64,000 nt of DNA from assembly GCA_050951405.1 (NCBI GenBank), contig JBMNIZ010000012.1:1-64000 (forward strand), read 5' to 3'. Source of the stretch: JBMNIZ01 sp050951405 (lineage in GTDB: Bacteria; Bacillota; DULZ01). The notes under the pieces are model-generated. The model was not told where the DNA came from, ran no database searches, and saw nothing but the letters and a program-made list of their open reading frames with translations. This document shows, one piece after another, positions 44,879 through 54,065 of the stretch. Position numbers and translations under genes: made by a program. Position 1 is the first letter of the stretch, and the number at the start of each line of letters is the position of its first letter.

Positions 44879-47095
44879 TTATTTTTCTTCTTCAAAAAGT
44901 TCACCAAATAAATCCCCTAATGTTACACCGGAATTATTCTCTTCCTCCTGGGCAATTTTCGGTGTTTCCTGCACTTCATGTTTGCCTCTTGCTTCTCGTA
45001 AACTTAAACTCATTCGGTGAGAAGTCTGGTCCACACTGAGAACCTTAACCGGAATTACATCTCCTACTGAGACCACGTCTTCCGTTTTGGCCACATGATA
45101 ATCAGCCAGTTGTGAAATATGGACTAAACCTTCGATGCCCGGTTCCACTTCCACAAAAGCCCCGAAGGGCGCTATCCGGAGGACTTTCCCTTCCACAATG
45201 GAGCCGACAGCATAACGTTCTTCGGCTGTGTCCCAAGGATTAGGAAGAAGTTGTTTCAATCCCAAGGAGACTTTTTCTGCTTCCCGGTCAATGCCCAGAA
45301 CCTTGACTTTAATTTCCTCACCTTCACTTAAGACATCGCGGGGGTGTTCCACCCGCCCCCAGGAGAGCTCGGAAACATGCAGCAAACCGTCAATTCCTCC
45401 TATATCAACAAAAGCGCCAAAGTTGGTCAGACGCCTGACAATACCGTTAATTACCTGGCCAACTTCCAGGGTGTTCCAAGTTTTTTCCCTCAACTGTTGG
45501 TATTCTTCATCCAGAATGGCCTTTTGTGAGAGGACGGCTTTGTTTTTCCCTCGGTCCAGCTCTATTACTCTTAAACGGAGTTCTTTACCCAGGTATTGAT
45601 TCAGGTCTTCCACATAGCCTCTTTCAACGAGGGATGCGGGCACAAAACCTCTTACCCCTACATCAACCAGCAAGCCTCCTTTGACCACTTCAATCACCGG
45701 TGCCCGCAGCTCTTCACCAGTAGCAAGGGAATTCTCCAGTTTTTCCCATGCCAGCTGCCGGTCCGCTCGCTTTTTGGAAAGAATGGGATGCCCTTCTTCA
45801 TTTTCAACCCGCAACACATAGACATGTATCTTATCGCCCACTTGGAGCAGATCTTTGGGGTTTTCCACCGGGCGGTGCGAAATCTCACTGATGGGAATAA
45901 TTCCTTCTGATTTGCCGCCAACATCCACCATAACTTCGTTATCTTTGATTTGAACTACAACGCCCTCGACAATATCGCCTTTATGCAGCTCCTGCAATTT
46001 GCCGGCTATGCTTAAATCAACCTCTTCGGTTTTTTCTTCTTTATCAGGTTTGATAGAAGCTTCATTCTCCTCCATACTAATAGAGGGCTGCTCTTCAGGC
46101 ACTCCTACCGGGACTGGTTCTGCCGCTTCGACTTCCTCTCCATTTGCAGAGGCTTGCTCTTTTTGCGCCTCTTCCAGGACCTGCCCTGAGGTTTCTAACG
46201 CCTCCACGTTTTCCGAGGTCTGTTCTTCTGGAACCTCCTCAAGGTTTTTCATTTTTTCTTCACTGAGACCTGTCATTCTTTGAACTACCTCCTCAATAAT
46301 CCAATCTGGAGTAGAAGCACCGGCTGTAACTCCTACCCTAAAAGCATTATTAAACCAGAGAGGGTCCAGCTCGCCGGCATCTTCAATATGATAAACCGGC
46401 GTCCCTGCCCTCCGGCAAATGCTTGCAAGTTTATTAGTATTGGCGCTATGCCTTCCCCCAACAACTAGCATAAGATCGACTTCGCGGGAAAGTTGAAAGG
46501 CTTCCTCCTGTCTGACTTTAGTGGCGCTGCATACCGTATTAAATACAGCCAATTTAGAACATTTTTTTTCAATGATAGACGCCACTTTTTCTAGAGTTTC
46601 TACCTGCTGGGTTGTCTGGGCTAACAATCCAATTTGCGGGTAGAAAGGAAGTTCAGCCGCTTCTTCCAGATCTTTGACAACAATCGACTTGCCGCCGGCC
46701 CATTCCATAATTCCTTGAACCTCGGGATGTTCCAGATCTCCCAAAATAACTACTTGAAATCCTTCATTTTGCAATTTCCAAGCGATTCTTTGTGCTTTTT
46801 TCACAAAGGGGCAGGTAGCATCTACTGTTTCGATGCCCCGTTCTTTTAGGTAATCCAGGGTTTTTGGTCCTACTCCATGGGAGCGGACAATTACTTTCCC
46901 TTCCTTAATCTCTTCCAGGTCCTCTACCGGCTGAATACCTTTAGCAGCCAGACGGTCCACTACTTGATGATTATGGATCAAGGGACCTAGGGTAAATACT
47001 TTTCCGTTTTTGTTCACGTCAAACTTGGAGGCAATTTCGATGGCCCTTTTCACGCCAAAACAAAATCCCGCGCTTTTGGCAACGATAATCTGCAA
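44879..47095 (-). CDS. ispH-rpsA: Fused 4-hydroxy-3-methylbut-2-enyl diphosphate reductase / S1 RNA-binding protein
   Basis: 738 residues. Residues 1-280 are IspH, the last MEP-pathway enzyme, with cluster cysteines in SAGFCFGVKRA, DATCPFVKKA and FNTVCSATKVRQEE. An acidic linker (about 285-370, rich in Glu) joins four S1 domains: GDIVEGVVVQIKDNEVMVDV, GEELRAPVIEVVKGGLLVDV, GQVINGIVRRLTNFGAFVDI and GSIVEGKVLRIAPFGAFVEV. The fusion is known in Clostridia. TTG at 47095 with AGGTGAAG upstream is the likely start. Confidence 0.95.
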   Translation of the reverse strand: MQIIVAKSAGFCFGVKRAIEIASKFDVNKNGKVFTLGPLIHNHQVVDRLAAKGIQPVEDLEEIKEGKVIVRSHGVGPKTLDYLKERGIETVDATCPFVKKAQRIAWKLQNEGFQVVILGDLEHPEVQGIMEWAGGKSIVVKDLEEAAELPFYPQIGLLAQTTQQVETLEKVASIIEKKCSKLAVFNTVCSATKVRQEEAFQLSREVDLMLVVGGRHSANTNKLASICRRAGTPVYHIEDAGELDPLWFNNAFRVGVTAGASTPDWIIEEVVQRMTGLSEEKMKNLEEVPEEQTSENVEALETSGQVLEEAQKEQASANGEEVEAAEPVPVGVPEEQPSISMEENEASIKPDKEEKTEEVDLSIAGKLQELHKGDIVEGVVVQIKDNEVMVDVGGKSEGIIPISEISHRPVENPKDLLQVGDKIHVYVLRVENEEGHPILSKKRADRQLAWEKLENSLATGEELRAPVIEVVKGGLLVDVGVRGFVPASLVERGYVEDLNQYLGKELRLRVIELDRGKNKAVLSQKAILDEEYQQLREKTWNTLEVGQVINGIVRRLTNFGAFVDIGGIDGLLHVSELSWGRVEHPRDVLSEGEEIKVKVLGIDREAEKVSLGLKQLLPNPWDTAEERYAVGSIVEGKVLRIAPFGAFVEVEPGIEGLVHISQLADYHVAKTEDVVSVGDVIPVKVLSVDQTSHRMSLSLREARGKHEVQETPKIAQEEENNSGVTLGDLFGELFEEEK

Positions 47096-47221
47096 TCATC
47101 TTCACCTGCTTGTTCCTTGTCCTTGTGCCAGCCATCTTATAGTTTATACCTTTGAAGCAACATTATTATCTTTCGTGAGAAATTAGCAAAATCCTGCAAG
47201 AATAGTAAGGAGCCGGACAAC

Positions 47222-47833
47222 TTATGCTGAGTTCAATGATTTTATCAGGTTTTCAACTGCATTTTGCAGTTCTATTGTTAATTTTAAGATATCTTCTTCC
47301 CGCGGTTTTCCCTGATAGCCAGCCGGCCAGTCAATAGGTGCGCCGATGGCTAGGCGAACTTTGGAAAAGATGCGTCCTTTTAAAATACGGTCAGTACCGA
47401 TCAAGCCAACAGGGAGAATTCTACAGCGAGCTCTTAAAGCGATACCGGCGGTGCCCGACCGGAAAGAAATGGAGTCACTTTTTCTTCTGGTTCCCTCCGG
47501 GAATATGCCCAGAACCTCCTGATTGGCCAAAATTTTAAAAGCCCACTTAACTGCCTGCACATCATTCTTACTTCGATCAACTGGGAAGGCTCCCAGAGCT
47601 TTAACAGGCCACTTCAAAAGGGGATGTTCAAACAATTCTTTTTTGGCCATGAAACGTACAGGGCGAGGTAAACTCACACCTACCACAATCGGATCCAGGA
47701 CGCTGATATGATTACAAGCTACGATCAATTGGCCGGAAAGAGGGATATTTTCCTTGCCTATGACTTCTAAGCGGTTAAAAACCCGCAGCAGTAACAAGAA
47801 GAAAAACCAAGCAAAACGGTAAAACACTATCAT
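47222..47833 (-). CDS. plsC: 1-acyl-sn-glycerol-3-phosphate acyltransferase
   Basis: Second acylation in phosphatidate synthesis. HX4D-type motif NHISVLDPIVV, then FPEGTRRKSDS and an N-terminal hydrophobic anchor. 203 residues. The ATG overlaps the cmk stop (ATGA), so it is coupled to cmk. Confidence 0.92.
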   Translation of the reverse strand: MIVFYRFAWFFFLLLLRVFNRLEVIGKENIPLSGQLIVACNHISVLDPIVVGVSLPRPVRFMAKKELFEHPLLKWPVKALGAFPVDRSKNDVQAVKWAFKILANQEVLGIFPEGTRRKSDSISFRSGTAGIALRARCRILPVGLIGTDRILKGRIFSKVRLAIGAPIDWPAGYQGKPREEDILKLTIELQNAVENLIKSLNSA

Positions 47834-48501
47834 GTCCTCCCCAAATACCTATTAACGATCTTTGCTGCAACTTCTTCCACCGTCAGCTCAGTAGTATCGA
47901 TTATTTCAGCATCCGGCGCAGCGTGCAATGGAGCATGGTCCCGGCTTTGATCGAGATAATCCCTTTTCTTGATCTCCTTTTCCACTTCTTGCAGTGTTGT
48001 TTTAATTCCTTTCTCCCTCAATTCCAGAAAACGTCGCTTGCTTCTAGTTTCTAAAGAGGCAGTCAAAAAAAACTTAAAAGGTGCTTCTGGTAAAACAAAA
48101 GTGCCGATATCCCGACCATCCATAACTACCCCGCCTTGAGAGGCAAGATATCGCTGGGCCTTCAGGAGCTCTTTTCTCACCAGATAATGGGCGGCTACTT
48201 GGGAAACCCCCTTGGACACCAAAGGATGGCGGATAGCTTCGCTAATGTCTTTCCCATCGCAATATATTTTTTGTTCCGCTCCAGGCGCCTCTTGAACAAA
48301 TTCAATTTTCATTTGGCGAAATAGTTCGGCCAAGGCTTGTCCTTGATCTAAAGGGGTAGATGTTTCCAGAGCTTTCCAGGTCAGGGCCCGGTACATGGCT
48401 CCCGTATCAACATAAACAAGTCCTAATTTTTTTGCCGCTAACCGGGCAACCGTACTTTTTCCGGCACCAGCCGGTCCATCAATGGCAATGTTTGGCCGCA
48501 T
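47830..48501 (-). CDS. cmk: Cytidylate kinase
   Basis: Phosphorylates CMP/dCMP. P-loop DGPAGAGKSTVARLAA, VDTGAMYRALTWKA, VMDGRDIGTFVLP and RDHAPLHAAPDAEIIDTT. 223 residues. It lies 33 bp after aroA; aroA-cmk-plsC-ispH/rpsA is a familiar Firmicutes order. Confidence 0.96.
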   Translation of the reverse strand: MRPNIAIDGPAGAGKSTVARLAAKKLGLVYVDTGAMYRALTWKALETSTPLDQGQALAELFRQMKIEFVQEAPGAEQKIYCDGKDISEAIRHPLVSKGVSQVAAHYLVRKELLKAQRYLASQGGVVMDGRDIGTFVLPEAPFKFFLTASLETRSKRRFLELREKGIKTTLQEVEKEIKKRDYLDQSRDHAPLHAAPDAEIIDTTELTVEEVAAKIVNRYLGRT

Positions 48502-48534
48502 AATTTACCTCCCAATGAGGTTCCTTTACATTCC

Positions 48535-49821
48535 TTATTTGCTCAAGGAACGGATCAGGGAAAAGAATCCCGGAAAAGAAATCCGGGCCGCTTCAGCTTG
48601 TTTGATCACAGTCTCTCCTTGACTGATCAAACCCAGGATGCCCAAGGCCATAGCGATCCTGTGATCACCGTGGCTATGGCAAACTGCTCCCCTGAGAGGG
48701 GTTTTTCCTTTGATGATCAGCCCATCCGTCAATTCTTGGATTTCTACGCCGAATTTGGTCAATTCCTCATTCAAAACTCGTAGGCGATCTGTTTCTTTAT
48801 ATCTTAATTCCCCAGCCTGTCGAATCCTGGTTACCCCTTGGGCCGCAGCCCCGGCCACAGCTAAAATGGGGATTTCATCGATGAGTCCGGGAATCCACTC
48901 AGGGGGCACATCCACTCCCTTTAAGGGAGCGGATTTCACCAATAAGTCGGCAACCGGTTCTCCGGCAAACTCCTGCCGGTTCATGATCCGAATATTGGCC
49001 CCCATCGCTTTTAAAATATGGATAATCTTATTCCTGGTGGGGTTGATGCCCACCTTTCTGATGAGCAGTTCCGAATCGGGAACCAGGCTGGCGGCTGCAA
49101 GAAGATAAGCAGCTGAGGAAATATCGCCTGGGACTTGCAACTTTTGCCCGGTAAAAAAGGCAGGCCCTCTTATTGTAATTTCCAAGCCATCTACCTTTAT
49201 TGGTATGCCAAAGGCTTTAAACATTCTCTCCGTATGGTCTCTTGAGGGCAAAGGTTCCTTGATCCGGGTCTCGCCACCTGCAGACAGGCCTGCCAGGAGA
49301 ATGGCGCTTTTTATCTGGGCACTGGCTACAGGTGTTTGGTAATAAATTGGTTGTAAATATCCTCCTTGAATACATAAAGGGGCACGGGTATTACCTGCCC
49401 GCCCAGTAATACGAGCCCCCATCAGGGTCAGTGGCTGAATGATCCGATCCATCGGCCGACGGCGGATGGATTCGTCCCCTGTCAAAAAACTGACGAAAGG
49501 CCTGCCTGCTAGAAGGCCGCTGAGCAAACGGATGGTGGTGCCGGAATTGCCTACGTCAAGTATTGTCTCAGGTTCTTTTAATCCTTTCAGACCGGGGCTG
49601 TCTAAAAGGTAATGTCCCCTGCCTGTTCTTGTTACGGCAACTCCCAAAAGTTGCAAGCAATCCAGAGTGGAAAGGCAGTCTTCCCCTTCTAAAAAACCTT
49701 CGATCAAGGTCCGGCCGGAAGCAGCGGCCCCTAGAATTGCTGCACGGTGGGAAATGGACTTGTCACCCGGGACGTTTATTTCCCCTTCTATTTTTTCTGC
49801 AGGCTGAATAACAACATCCAT
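48535..49821 (-). CDS. aroA: 3-phosphoshikimate 1-carboxyvinyltransferase
   Basis: EPSP synthase of the shikimate pathway. INVPGDKSISHRAAILGA, LDVGNSGTTIRLLSGL, SAQIKSAILLAGL and PSRDHTERM are conserved; the C-terminal RYKETDRLRV and GDHRIAMALG follow. 428 residues. ATG at 49821 follows GGAGG with normal spacing; the ATG at 49836 overlaps that site. Confidence 0.96.
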   Translation of the reverse strand: MDVVIQPAEKIEGEINVPGDKSISHRAAILGAAASGRTLIEGFLEGEDCLSTLDCLQLLGVAVTRTGRGHYLLDSPGLKGLKEPETILDVGNSGTTIRLLSGLLAGRPFVSFLTGDESIRRRPMDRIIQPLTLMGARITGRAGNTRAPLCIQGGYLQPIYYQTPVASAQIKSAILLAGLSAGGETRIKEPLPSRDHTERMFKAFGIPIKVDGLEITIRGPAFFTGQKLQVPGDISSAAYLLAAASLVPDSELLIRKVGINPTRNKIIHILKAMGANIRIMNRQEFAGEPVADLLVKSAPLKGVDVPPEWIPGLIDEIPILAVAGAAAQGVTRIRQAGELRYKETDRLRVLNEELTKFGVEIQELTDGLIIKGKTPLRGAVCHSHGDHRIAMALGILGLISQGETVIKQAEAARISFPGFFSLIRSLSK

Positions 49822-49854
49822 GAAATTGTCCTCCATTATTTAATAAGCGCGCAG

Positions 49855-50713
49855 TCACATATAAACGGGATAGGAGCCCAGGATTTTCAGCATGACAGTC
49901 TTCTGCTGCAATTTGTTCAGGACCAGAGAAATGGTGGGCTCCGTCGCTTTCCCTGCAAAATCAATGAAGAAGAGATATTCACCCAGCTCTTTTTTGGTGG
50001 GACGGGATTCTATCCTGGTCAGATCGATTTGCGCCAAGGCAAATTCCCGCAGAACCTCATAAAGACCTCCCGGTTTATTATAGGGCAAAGCCGTGATGAT
50101 TGAGGTTTTATAAAGGCTGCTGGTTATCTCCAATGAGCCATCTGCCCAAATTTCTTTTTTCGTTAGGATCCAAAATTTGGTTTTATTGCCCTGATGGTCT
50201 TGGATACCCCTGGCGATGATCAGCAAATTATATTTATCGGCCGCTTCCTGGGAACTGATGGCGGCTATTTCTCCTTTTTTTTCGCTGACAATGCTGGCTG
50301 CTTCTGCCGTACTGGCAGTTTGCCTGAAAGACGCGTTTTTCAATTGTTTTTGTAAATAGTGATAGCATTGGGCCAGGGCCTGCGGGTGCGAGTATACTTC
50401 CAGAATTTCCTCCATTTTGATCGGTTGGGCTACCAGCAAACAGTGCTCAACAGGTAGGTTGATTTCGCCTCTTACGGCAAGGTCCGGCATGGAGGCCAGC
50501 AGGTCCAAACTAGCGTTTACAGCTCCTTCCGTAGAATTTTCCACAGGCACGATGATGGCCTGCAGCTGCCCGGAAGACAAATCTTTGAACAATTGGGAAA
50601 TATTATCCGCTGGGAGCAGCTGATAATCATGATAGCCATTTTTTTTTTAACCATTGATACGCCGCTTTTTCGGAAAAAGTTCCTGCGGGCCCAAGATAGC
50701 CGACTTTTAACAT
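49855..50713 (-). CDS. pheA: Prephenate dehydratase (frameshift in a poly-A run)
   Basis: Converts prephenate to phenylpyruvate. N-terminus KVGYLGPAGTFSEKAAYQW; then VPVENSTEGAVNASLDLL, a TKF where the family has TRF, and a C-terminal ACT domain with the ESRPTK motif. The frame shifts at a run of ten As near 50635-50646; nine As would restore LKKNGYHDYQLL and a protein of about 285 residues. ATG at 50713 overlaps the aroF stop by 7 bp. This is the only broken gene in the right half of the window. Confidence 0.9.
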
Positions 50714-51744
50714 GATGGAGAAAGTCGCAGACTCCTTCCTACTGCCGAAGCTATTTTTCCTATTTGGACCATGAGCTGGCGAAAATTCTCCGGCGTGAGA
50801 GATTGTGGACCATCGGACAGAGCTTCGCTGGGGCAGCTATGGACCTCAATAATTAGGCCATCGGCCCCGGCAGCAATCGCCGCCTGGGACATGGGTGTAA
50901 CCAGCTGCCATTTTCCCGTACCATGGCTGGGATCCACGATTATCGGCAGGTGGGTCAGTTGCTTGATCACCGGCACGCTGCTCAAGTCCAGAGTGTTGCG
51001 AGTATATGTTTCAAATGTTCTGATGCCTCTTTCGCAAAGAATAACCTGAAAGTTGCCCTCGGTCATAATGTACTCGGCAGCTAAAATCCATTCCTCGAAG
51101 GTGGCGCTGGGGCCCCTTTTCAGTAGAACCGGACGCTCCGCCTTACCCAAAGCTTTAAGGAGTTGGAAGTTTTGCATGTTGCGAGCCCCCACTTGCAGGA
51201 TATCTGCATAGGAAGCCACTAAAGGAACATGCTGCGCATCAATGACCTCGGTAACTATTTTCAAACCTGTGATTTCCCGGGCTCGCGCCAGGTATTTCAA
51301 GCCTGTTTCTTCCAAACCTTGGAAGGAATAGGGGGAAGTCCTTGGTTTAAAAGCTCCTCCTCGCAAAAAAGTAGCTCCGGCTTCCTTCACCTGGCGGGCG
51401 ATTTCGATAAGTAATTCTTCGCTTTCTACGGCACAGGGACCTGCGATGATCTGCAGTTCCTTTCCGCCGATGGTCACATCCCCTACCTGGATCAAAGTGC
51501 GTTCTGGCTTAAATTCACAGCCGGCCAGTTTAAAGGGGTGGAGAATAGGCACTACCTTTTCAACACCCGGCATGGCTTCAATGCCCAGGCTGGCTAGGCG
51601 CATTTTGGTATTCTCGCCAATTACGCCGATAATGGTTCTTTTTACCCCTTGAGACAAGTGAACCTGGAATCCTTCTTTTGATAATCTTTCCAGTACCGCC
51701 TCAGTTTCCCGCTGTCCGGCCCAGTGTTGCATAACAACAATCAT
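50707..51744 (-). CDS. aroF: 3-deoxy-7-phosphoheptulonate synthase (type I-beta)
   Basis: First shikimate-pathway enzyme. An N-terminal ferredoxin-like regulatory domain (first 75 residues, including GVIGENTKMRL) precedes the barrel with IIAGPCAVESEEL, GGAFKPRTSPYSFQGL, LLKRGPSATFEEW and VDPSHGTGKW. 345 residues. First gene of aroF-pheA-aroA, with its own promoter. Confidence 0.95.
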   Translation of the reverse strand: MIVVMQHWAGQRETEAVLERLSKEGFQVHLSQGVKRTIIGVIGENTKMRLASLGIEAMPGVEKVVPILHPFKLAGCEFKPERTLIQVGDVTIGGKELQIIAGPCAVESEELLIEIARQVKEAGATFLRGGAFKPRTSPYSFQGLEETGLKYLARAREITGLKIVTEVIDAQHVPLVASYADILQVGARNMQNFQLLKALGKAERPVLLKRGPSATFEEWILAAEYIMTEGNFQVILCERGIRTFETYTRNTLDLSSVPVIKQLTHLPIIVDPSHGTGKWQLVTPMSQAAIAAGADGLIIEVHSCPSEALSDGPQSLTPENFRQLMVQIGKIASAVGRSLRLSPSC

Positions 51745-51898
51745 CTTTAGAACCTCCTTGATTGTTTTTCACTTGGCTGTTAGTTAGTAAGCATACCGGA
51801 ATACGGGAACATAATAAAAAACCCACTCACTAGACAAGCTTTTCTTCCCCTTGATTTCTACCATCCTACCGTCCTACCTCCTTCGTCATCCTATAGAT
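51745..51898 (-). other. Untranslated leader of aroF
   Basis: About 155 nt between the promoter and aroF. It contains a G-rich segment (51861-51881) of repeated GG doublets in 8-base units (GGTAGGAC, GGTAGGAT). No T-box (AGTA, specifier loop, TGGNACC) and no clear terminator stem were seen. Confidence 0.4.
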
Positions 51899-51905
51899 TA
51901 ACGAA

Positions 51906-51934
51906 ATCATACCATATGGGGGAAACCCTAGCAA
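51906..51934 (-). promoter_or_regulatory. Promoter of aroF-pheA-aroA
   Basis: TTGCTA, 17-bp spacer, TATGAT on the minus strand. Confidence 0.6.
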
Positions 51935-51981
51935 GCTTTGGCAGGGGGTTGGTCACCGGGTTTTCTTGTATTATAAATAAC

Positions 51982-52362
51982 TCATTGCTTACTTTCCGCC
52001 AGGTCCGGTCTCAGTTTTATTGCTTCGCCCAGATACACATGAACTATTTCATCCTGGGATTTGCTGGTGTTCACATGCATCATTACGCGAATAATGCGGG
52101 GCAGGTCAGGCGCTGCCGCTTCCTGTACATCCAATAGAGGTACATGGTGCCATCCGAGCTGCCGGGCAGCTCTAGCAGGAAAAGCTTGATTGAGATCCTT
52201 TGTTATGGCAAAGAAAATGCTGGCAATATCGTCCGTCGATACTTGGTTTGCTTGAACCATGGCCAAGAGCAGTTGGCGGGTGGCTTTCCAGATGGCTTCT
52301 TTTGTATTTTCCTCTACGGAAATCGCTCCCCGGATACCTCTTACCTTTGTATTCATTGTCAT
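51982..52362 (-). CDS. aroH: Chorismate mutase (AroH class)
   Basis: Small trimeric chorismate mutase. MNTKVRGIRGAISVEENTKE at the start, IASIFFAITKDLNQAFPARA with the catalytic Arg region, and HVYLGEAIKLRPDL at the end. 126 residues, as in Bacillus AroH. It lies 18 bp after a hutP-like gene and before the aroF promoter. Confidence 0.94.
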   Translation of the reverse strand: MTMNTKVRGIRGAISVEENTKEAIWKATRQLLLAMVQANQVSTDDIASIFFAITKDLNQAFPARAARQLGWHHVPLLDVQEAAAPDLPRIIRVMMHVNTSKSQDEIVHVYLGEAIKLRPDLAESKQ

Positions 52363-52380
52363 CTTGCTTTTTCAACCTCC

Positions 52381-52788
52381 TTAAGGCACTGCCCGATGTC
52401 CCAATCCGATGGCCACTTCATCCAGGTGCACCAATCCAATACCAAAAAACAAAGCTACACCCACATGGTCCGCCTGTCTGGCGATGCCGATTTTTCCCCC
52501 GATATTAAATCCCAATCCTTTCGGCATGATTTGGGAAAGGGCTTCCCGGGTGGCGCCGGCTACAGCCCCTTCCTCCGCATGGGTATCTTTAATAACCCCT
52601 TCCCTTTTGGCGGCCACGATGGCTCTTTCCACGATTTTAATGGCGGATGTAACATATTCTCCTCCGTAATCTACAGCGGTTGTTTTTATCCCTTGTTTAA
52701 AAAATTCTTTTTTTAATCTGCTTTCCTCCTCCCTGCTTTCCGAAAGGGCCATCCGCACTGCGGCAGCAGCAACTCTTTTGCTTCCCAT
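52381..52788 (-). CDS. hutP: HutP family RNA-binding regulator
   Basis: 135 residues with the HutP fold order: RVAAAAVRMALS, TAVDYGGEYVTSAIKIVERA, GAVAGATREALSQ and a C-terminal half GFNIGGKIGIARQADHVGVA. HutP in Bacillus is a histidine- and Mg-dependent antiterminator of the hut operon. No hut genes are nearby; here the neighbours are a flavoprotein and aroH. ATG at 52788 directly follows the flavoprotein stop; the AGGAGG sits inside that gene's end. Confidence 0.85.
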   Translation of the reverse strand: MGSKRVAAAAVRMALSESREEESRLKKEFFKQGIKTTAVDYGGEYVTSAIKIVERAIVAAKREGVIKDTHAEEGAVAGATREALSQIMPKGLGFNIGGKIGIARQADHVGVALFFGIGLVHLDEVAIGLGHRAVP

Positions 52789-54057
52789 TTAAACCCCTCC
52801 TTTTTTACCGGTAGTACAGCATAGCTCTGCCGCTGTCTTTCCTGCCAGGTAACCGGTGGAAAAGGCAGCCTGCAGATTGAATCCTCCGGTATATCCGTCC
52901 ACATCCAAAATCTCTCCCGCGAAAAACAGATTCTCCATGATTTTGGACCCCATGGTTTTGGGATTGACCTCCTTGATGCAGATGCCGCCGGAGGTAATGA
53001 TGGCTTCTTCAATGGGGCGGGTTTTAACCACTGTCATGGGAAGACCTTGAAGGATGGACACCAATTGACGGCGCTCCTTTTTGGTGATTTGGTGTACCGG
53101 CCGGTCGGGTCTTAGATTGCTGAAATGGATTACGGGAAGAATTAAAGCTTGAGGGAGGAGATCCTTTAAGGCATTTTTTAAATACTTGTTGGAGTATTTC
53201 TGAAAATCCCGCAGCAATCTCTGATCTAGAGTATGTTGGTCCAGGGCTGGTTTAAGATTCAGCTTTAGTTTCACTGCATCCTGTTCCAAAGCTCTGCTTA
53301 TTTCCCTGCTCAGGGTTAACACAATGGGACCGGAAATGCCAAAGTCCGTAAAAAGCATTTCCCCAAAAGCTTCATCGATCTTCTCTTCCCTACTGTAGAC
53401 TGTTAATTTGACGTTTTTTAAGGACAGACCCTTTAATTTTCCGACCCAGCTTTCGGCAAGCTCTAAAGGCACCAAAGAAGGCCGTAAAGGGGTCACCTGA
53501 TGTCCTAACTTTTGTGCCAGCAGATAGCCATCTCCCGTGGAACCTGTAGTTGGATACGATAATCCGCCGGTAGCCAAGATCACTGCTTTCGCCGGGAAAG
53601 ACTTATATCCCACCTGCACACCTGTTAGCCGAGTACTTGTGTGCAGAAGACCGGTCACCGGATGGCGGAAAAGGATGGTAACCTGCAGTTTCCGCAAGTG
53701 GTTCTCCAAAAGCTTGACCACTTCCCCAGCTTCATCGGAAACAGGAAAGACTCTGCCGCCTCTTTCCACTTTCGTTTGTATGCCCAGCTTGTTAAGGTAA
53801 GAAATTAAGTCATGATTGGAGAAAGCGGAAAGAGCTCCGTAAAGAAAGCGCCCATTTCCCGGGATGTTCTCGAGGAAGCGCTCCAGGGGAGCCATATTTG
53901 TCAGATTACAACGCCCTTTTCCGGTGATCCGAAGCTTCATTCCTAAACGAGCCTTTTTCTCCAATAAAAGAACAGGGGCTCCCTTTTCGGCAGCCCCAAT
54001 GGCAGCAAATATACCGGCAGCGCCGCCGCCAACCACTACAATAGGATCTTCCTGCAT
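52789..54057 (-). CDS. HI0933/YhiN-type NAD(P)/FAD-dependent oxidoreductase
   Basis: Flavoprotein of unknown substrate. FAD motif VVVGGGAAGIFAAIGA at the N-terminus, GKGRCNLTN, ILATGGLSYPTTGSTGDGY, and C-terminal FAGEILDVDGYTGGFNLQAA. 422 residues. ATG at 54057 is used; an upstream extension of the frame lies inside ilvC and is not conserved. Confidence 0.88.
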   Translation of the reverse strand: MQEDPIVVVGGGAAGIFAAIGAAEKGAPVLLLEKKARLGMKLRITGKGRCNLTNMAPLERFLENIPGNGRFLYGALSAFSNHDLISYLNKLGIQTKVERGGRVFPVSDEAGEVVKLLENHLRKLQVTILFRHPVTGLLHTSTRLTGVQVGYKSFPAKAVILATGGLSYPTTGSTGDGYLLAQKLGHQVTPLRPSLVPLELAESWVGKLKGLSLKNVKLTVYSREEKIDEAFGEMLFTDFGISGPIVLTLSREISRALEQDAVKLKLNLKPALDQHTLDQRLLRDFQKYSNKYLKNALKDLLPQALILPVIHFSNLRPDRPVHQITKKERRQLVSILQGLPMTVVKTRPIEEAIITSGGICIKEVNPKTMGSKIMENLFFAGEILDVDGYTGGFNLQAAFSTGYLAGKTAAELCCTTGKKGGV

Positions 54058-54065
54058 CTGGTTTT

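Noticed and set aside
51745..51898. T-box riboswitch in the aroF leader
   Set aside because: No specifier stem, AGTA bulge or TGGNACC box was found, and there is no clear terminator stem.
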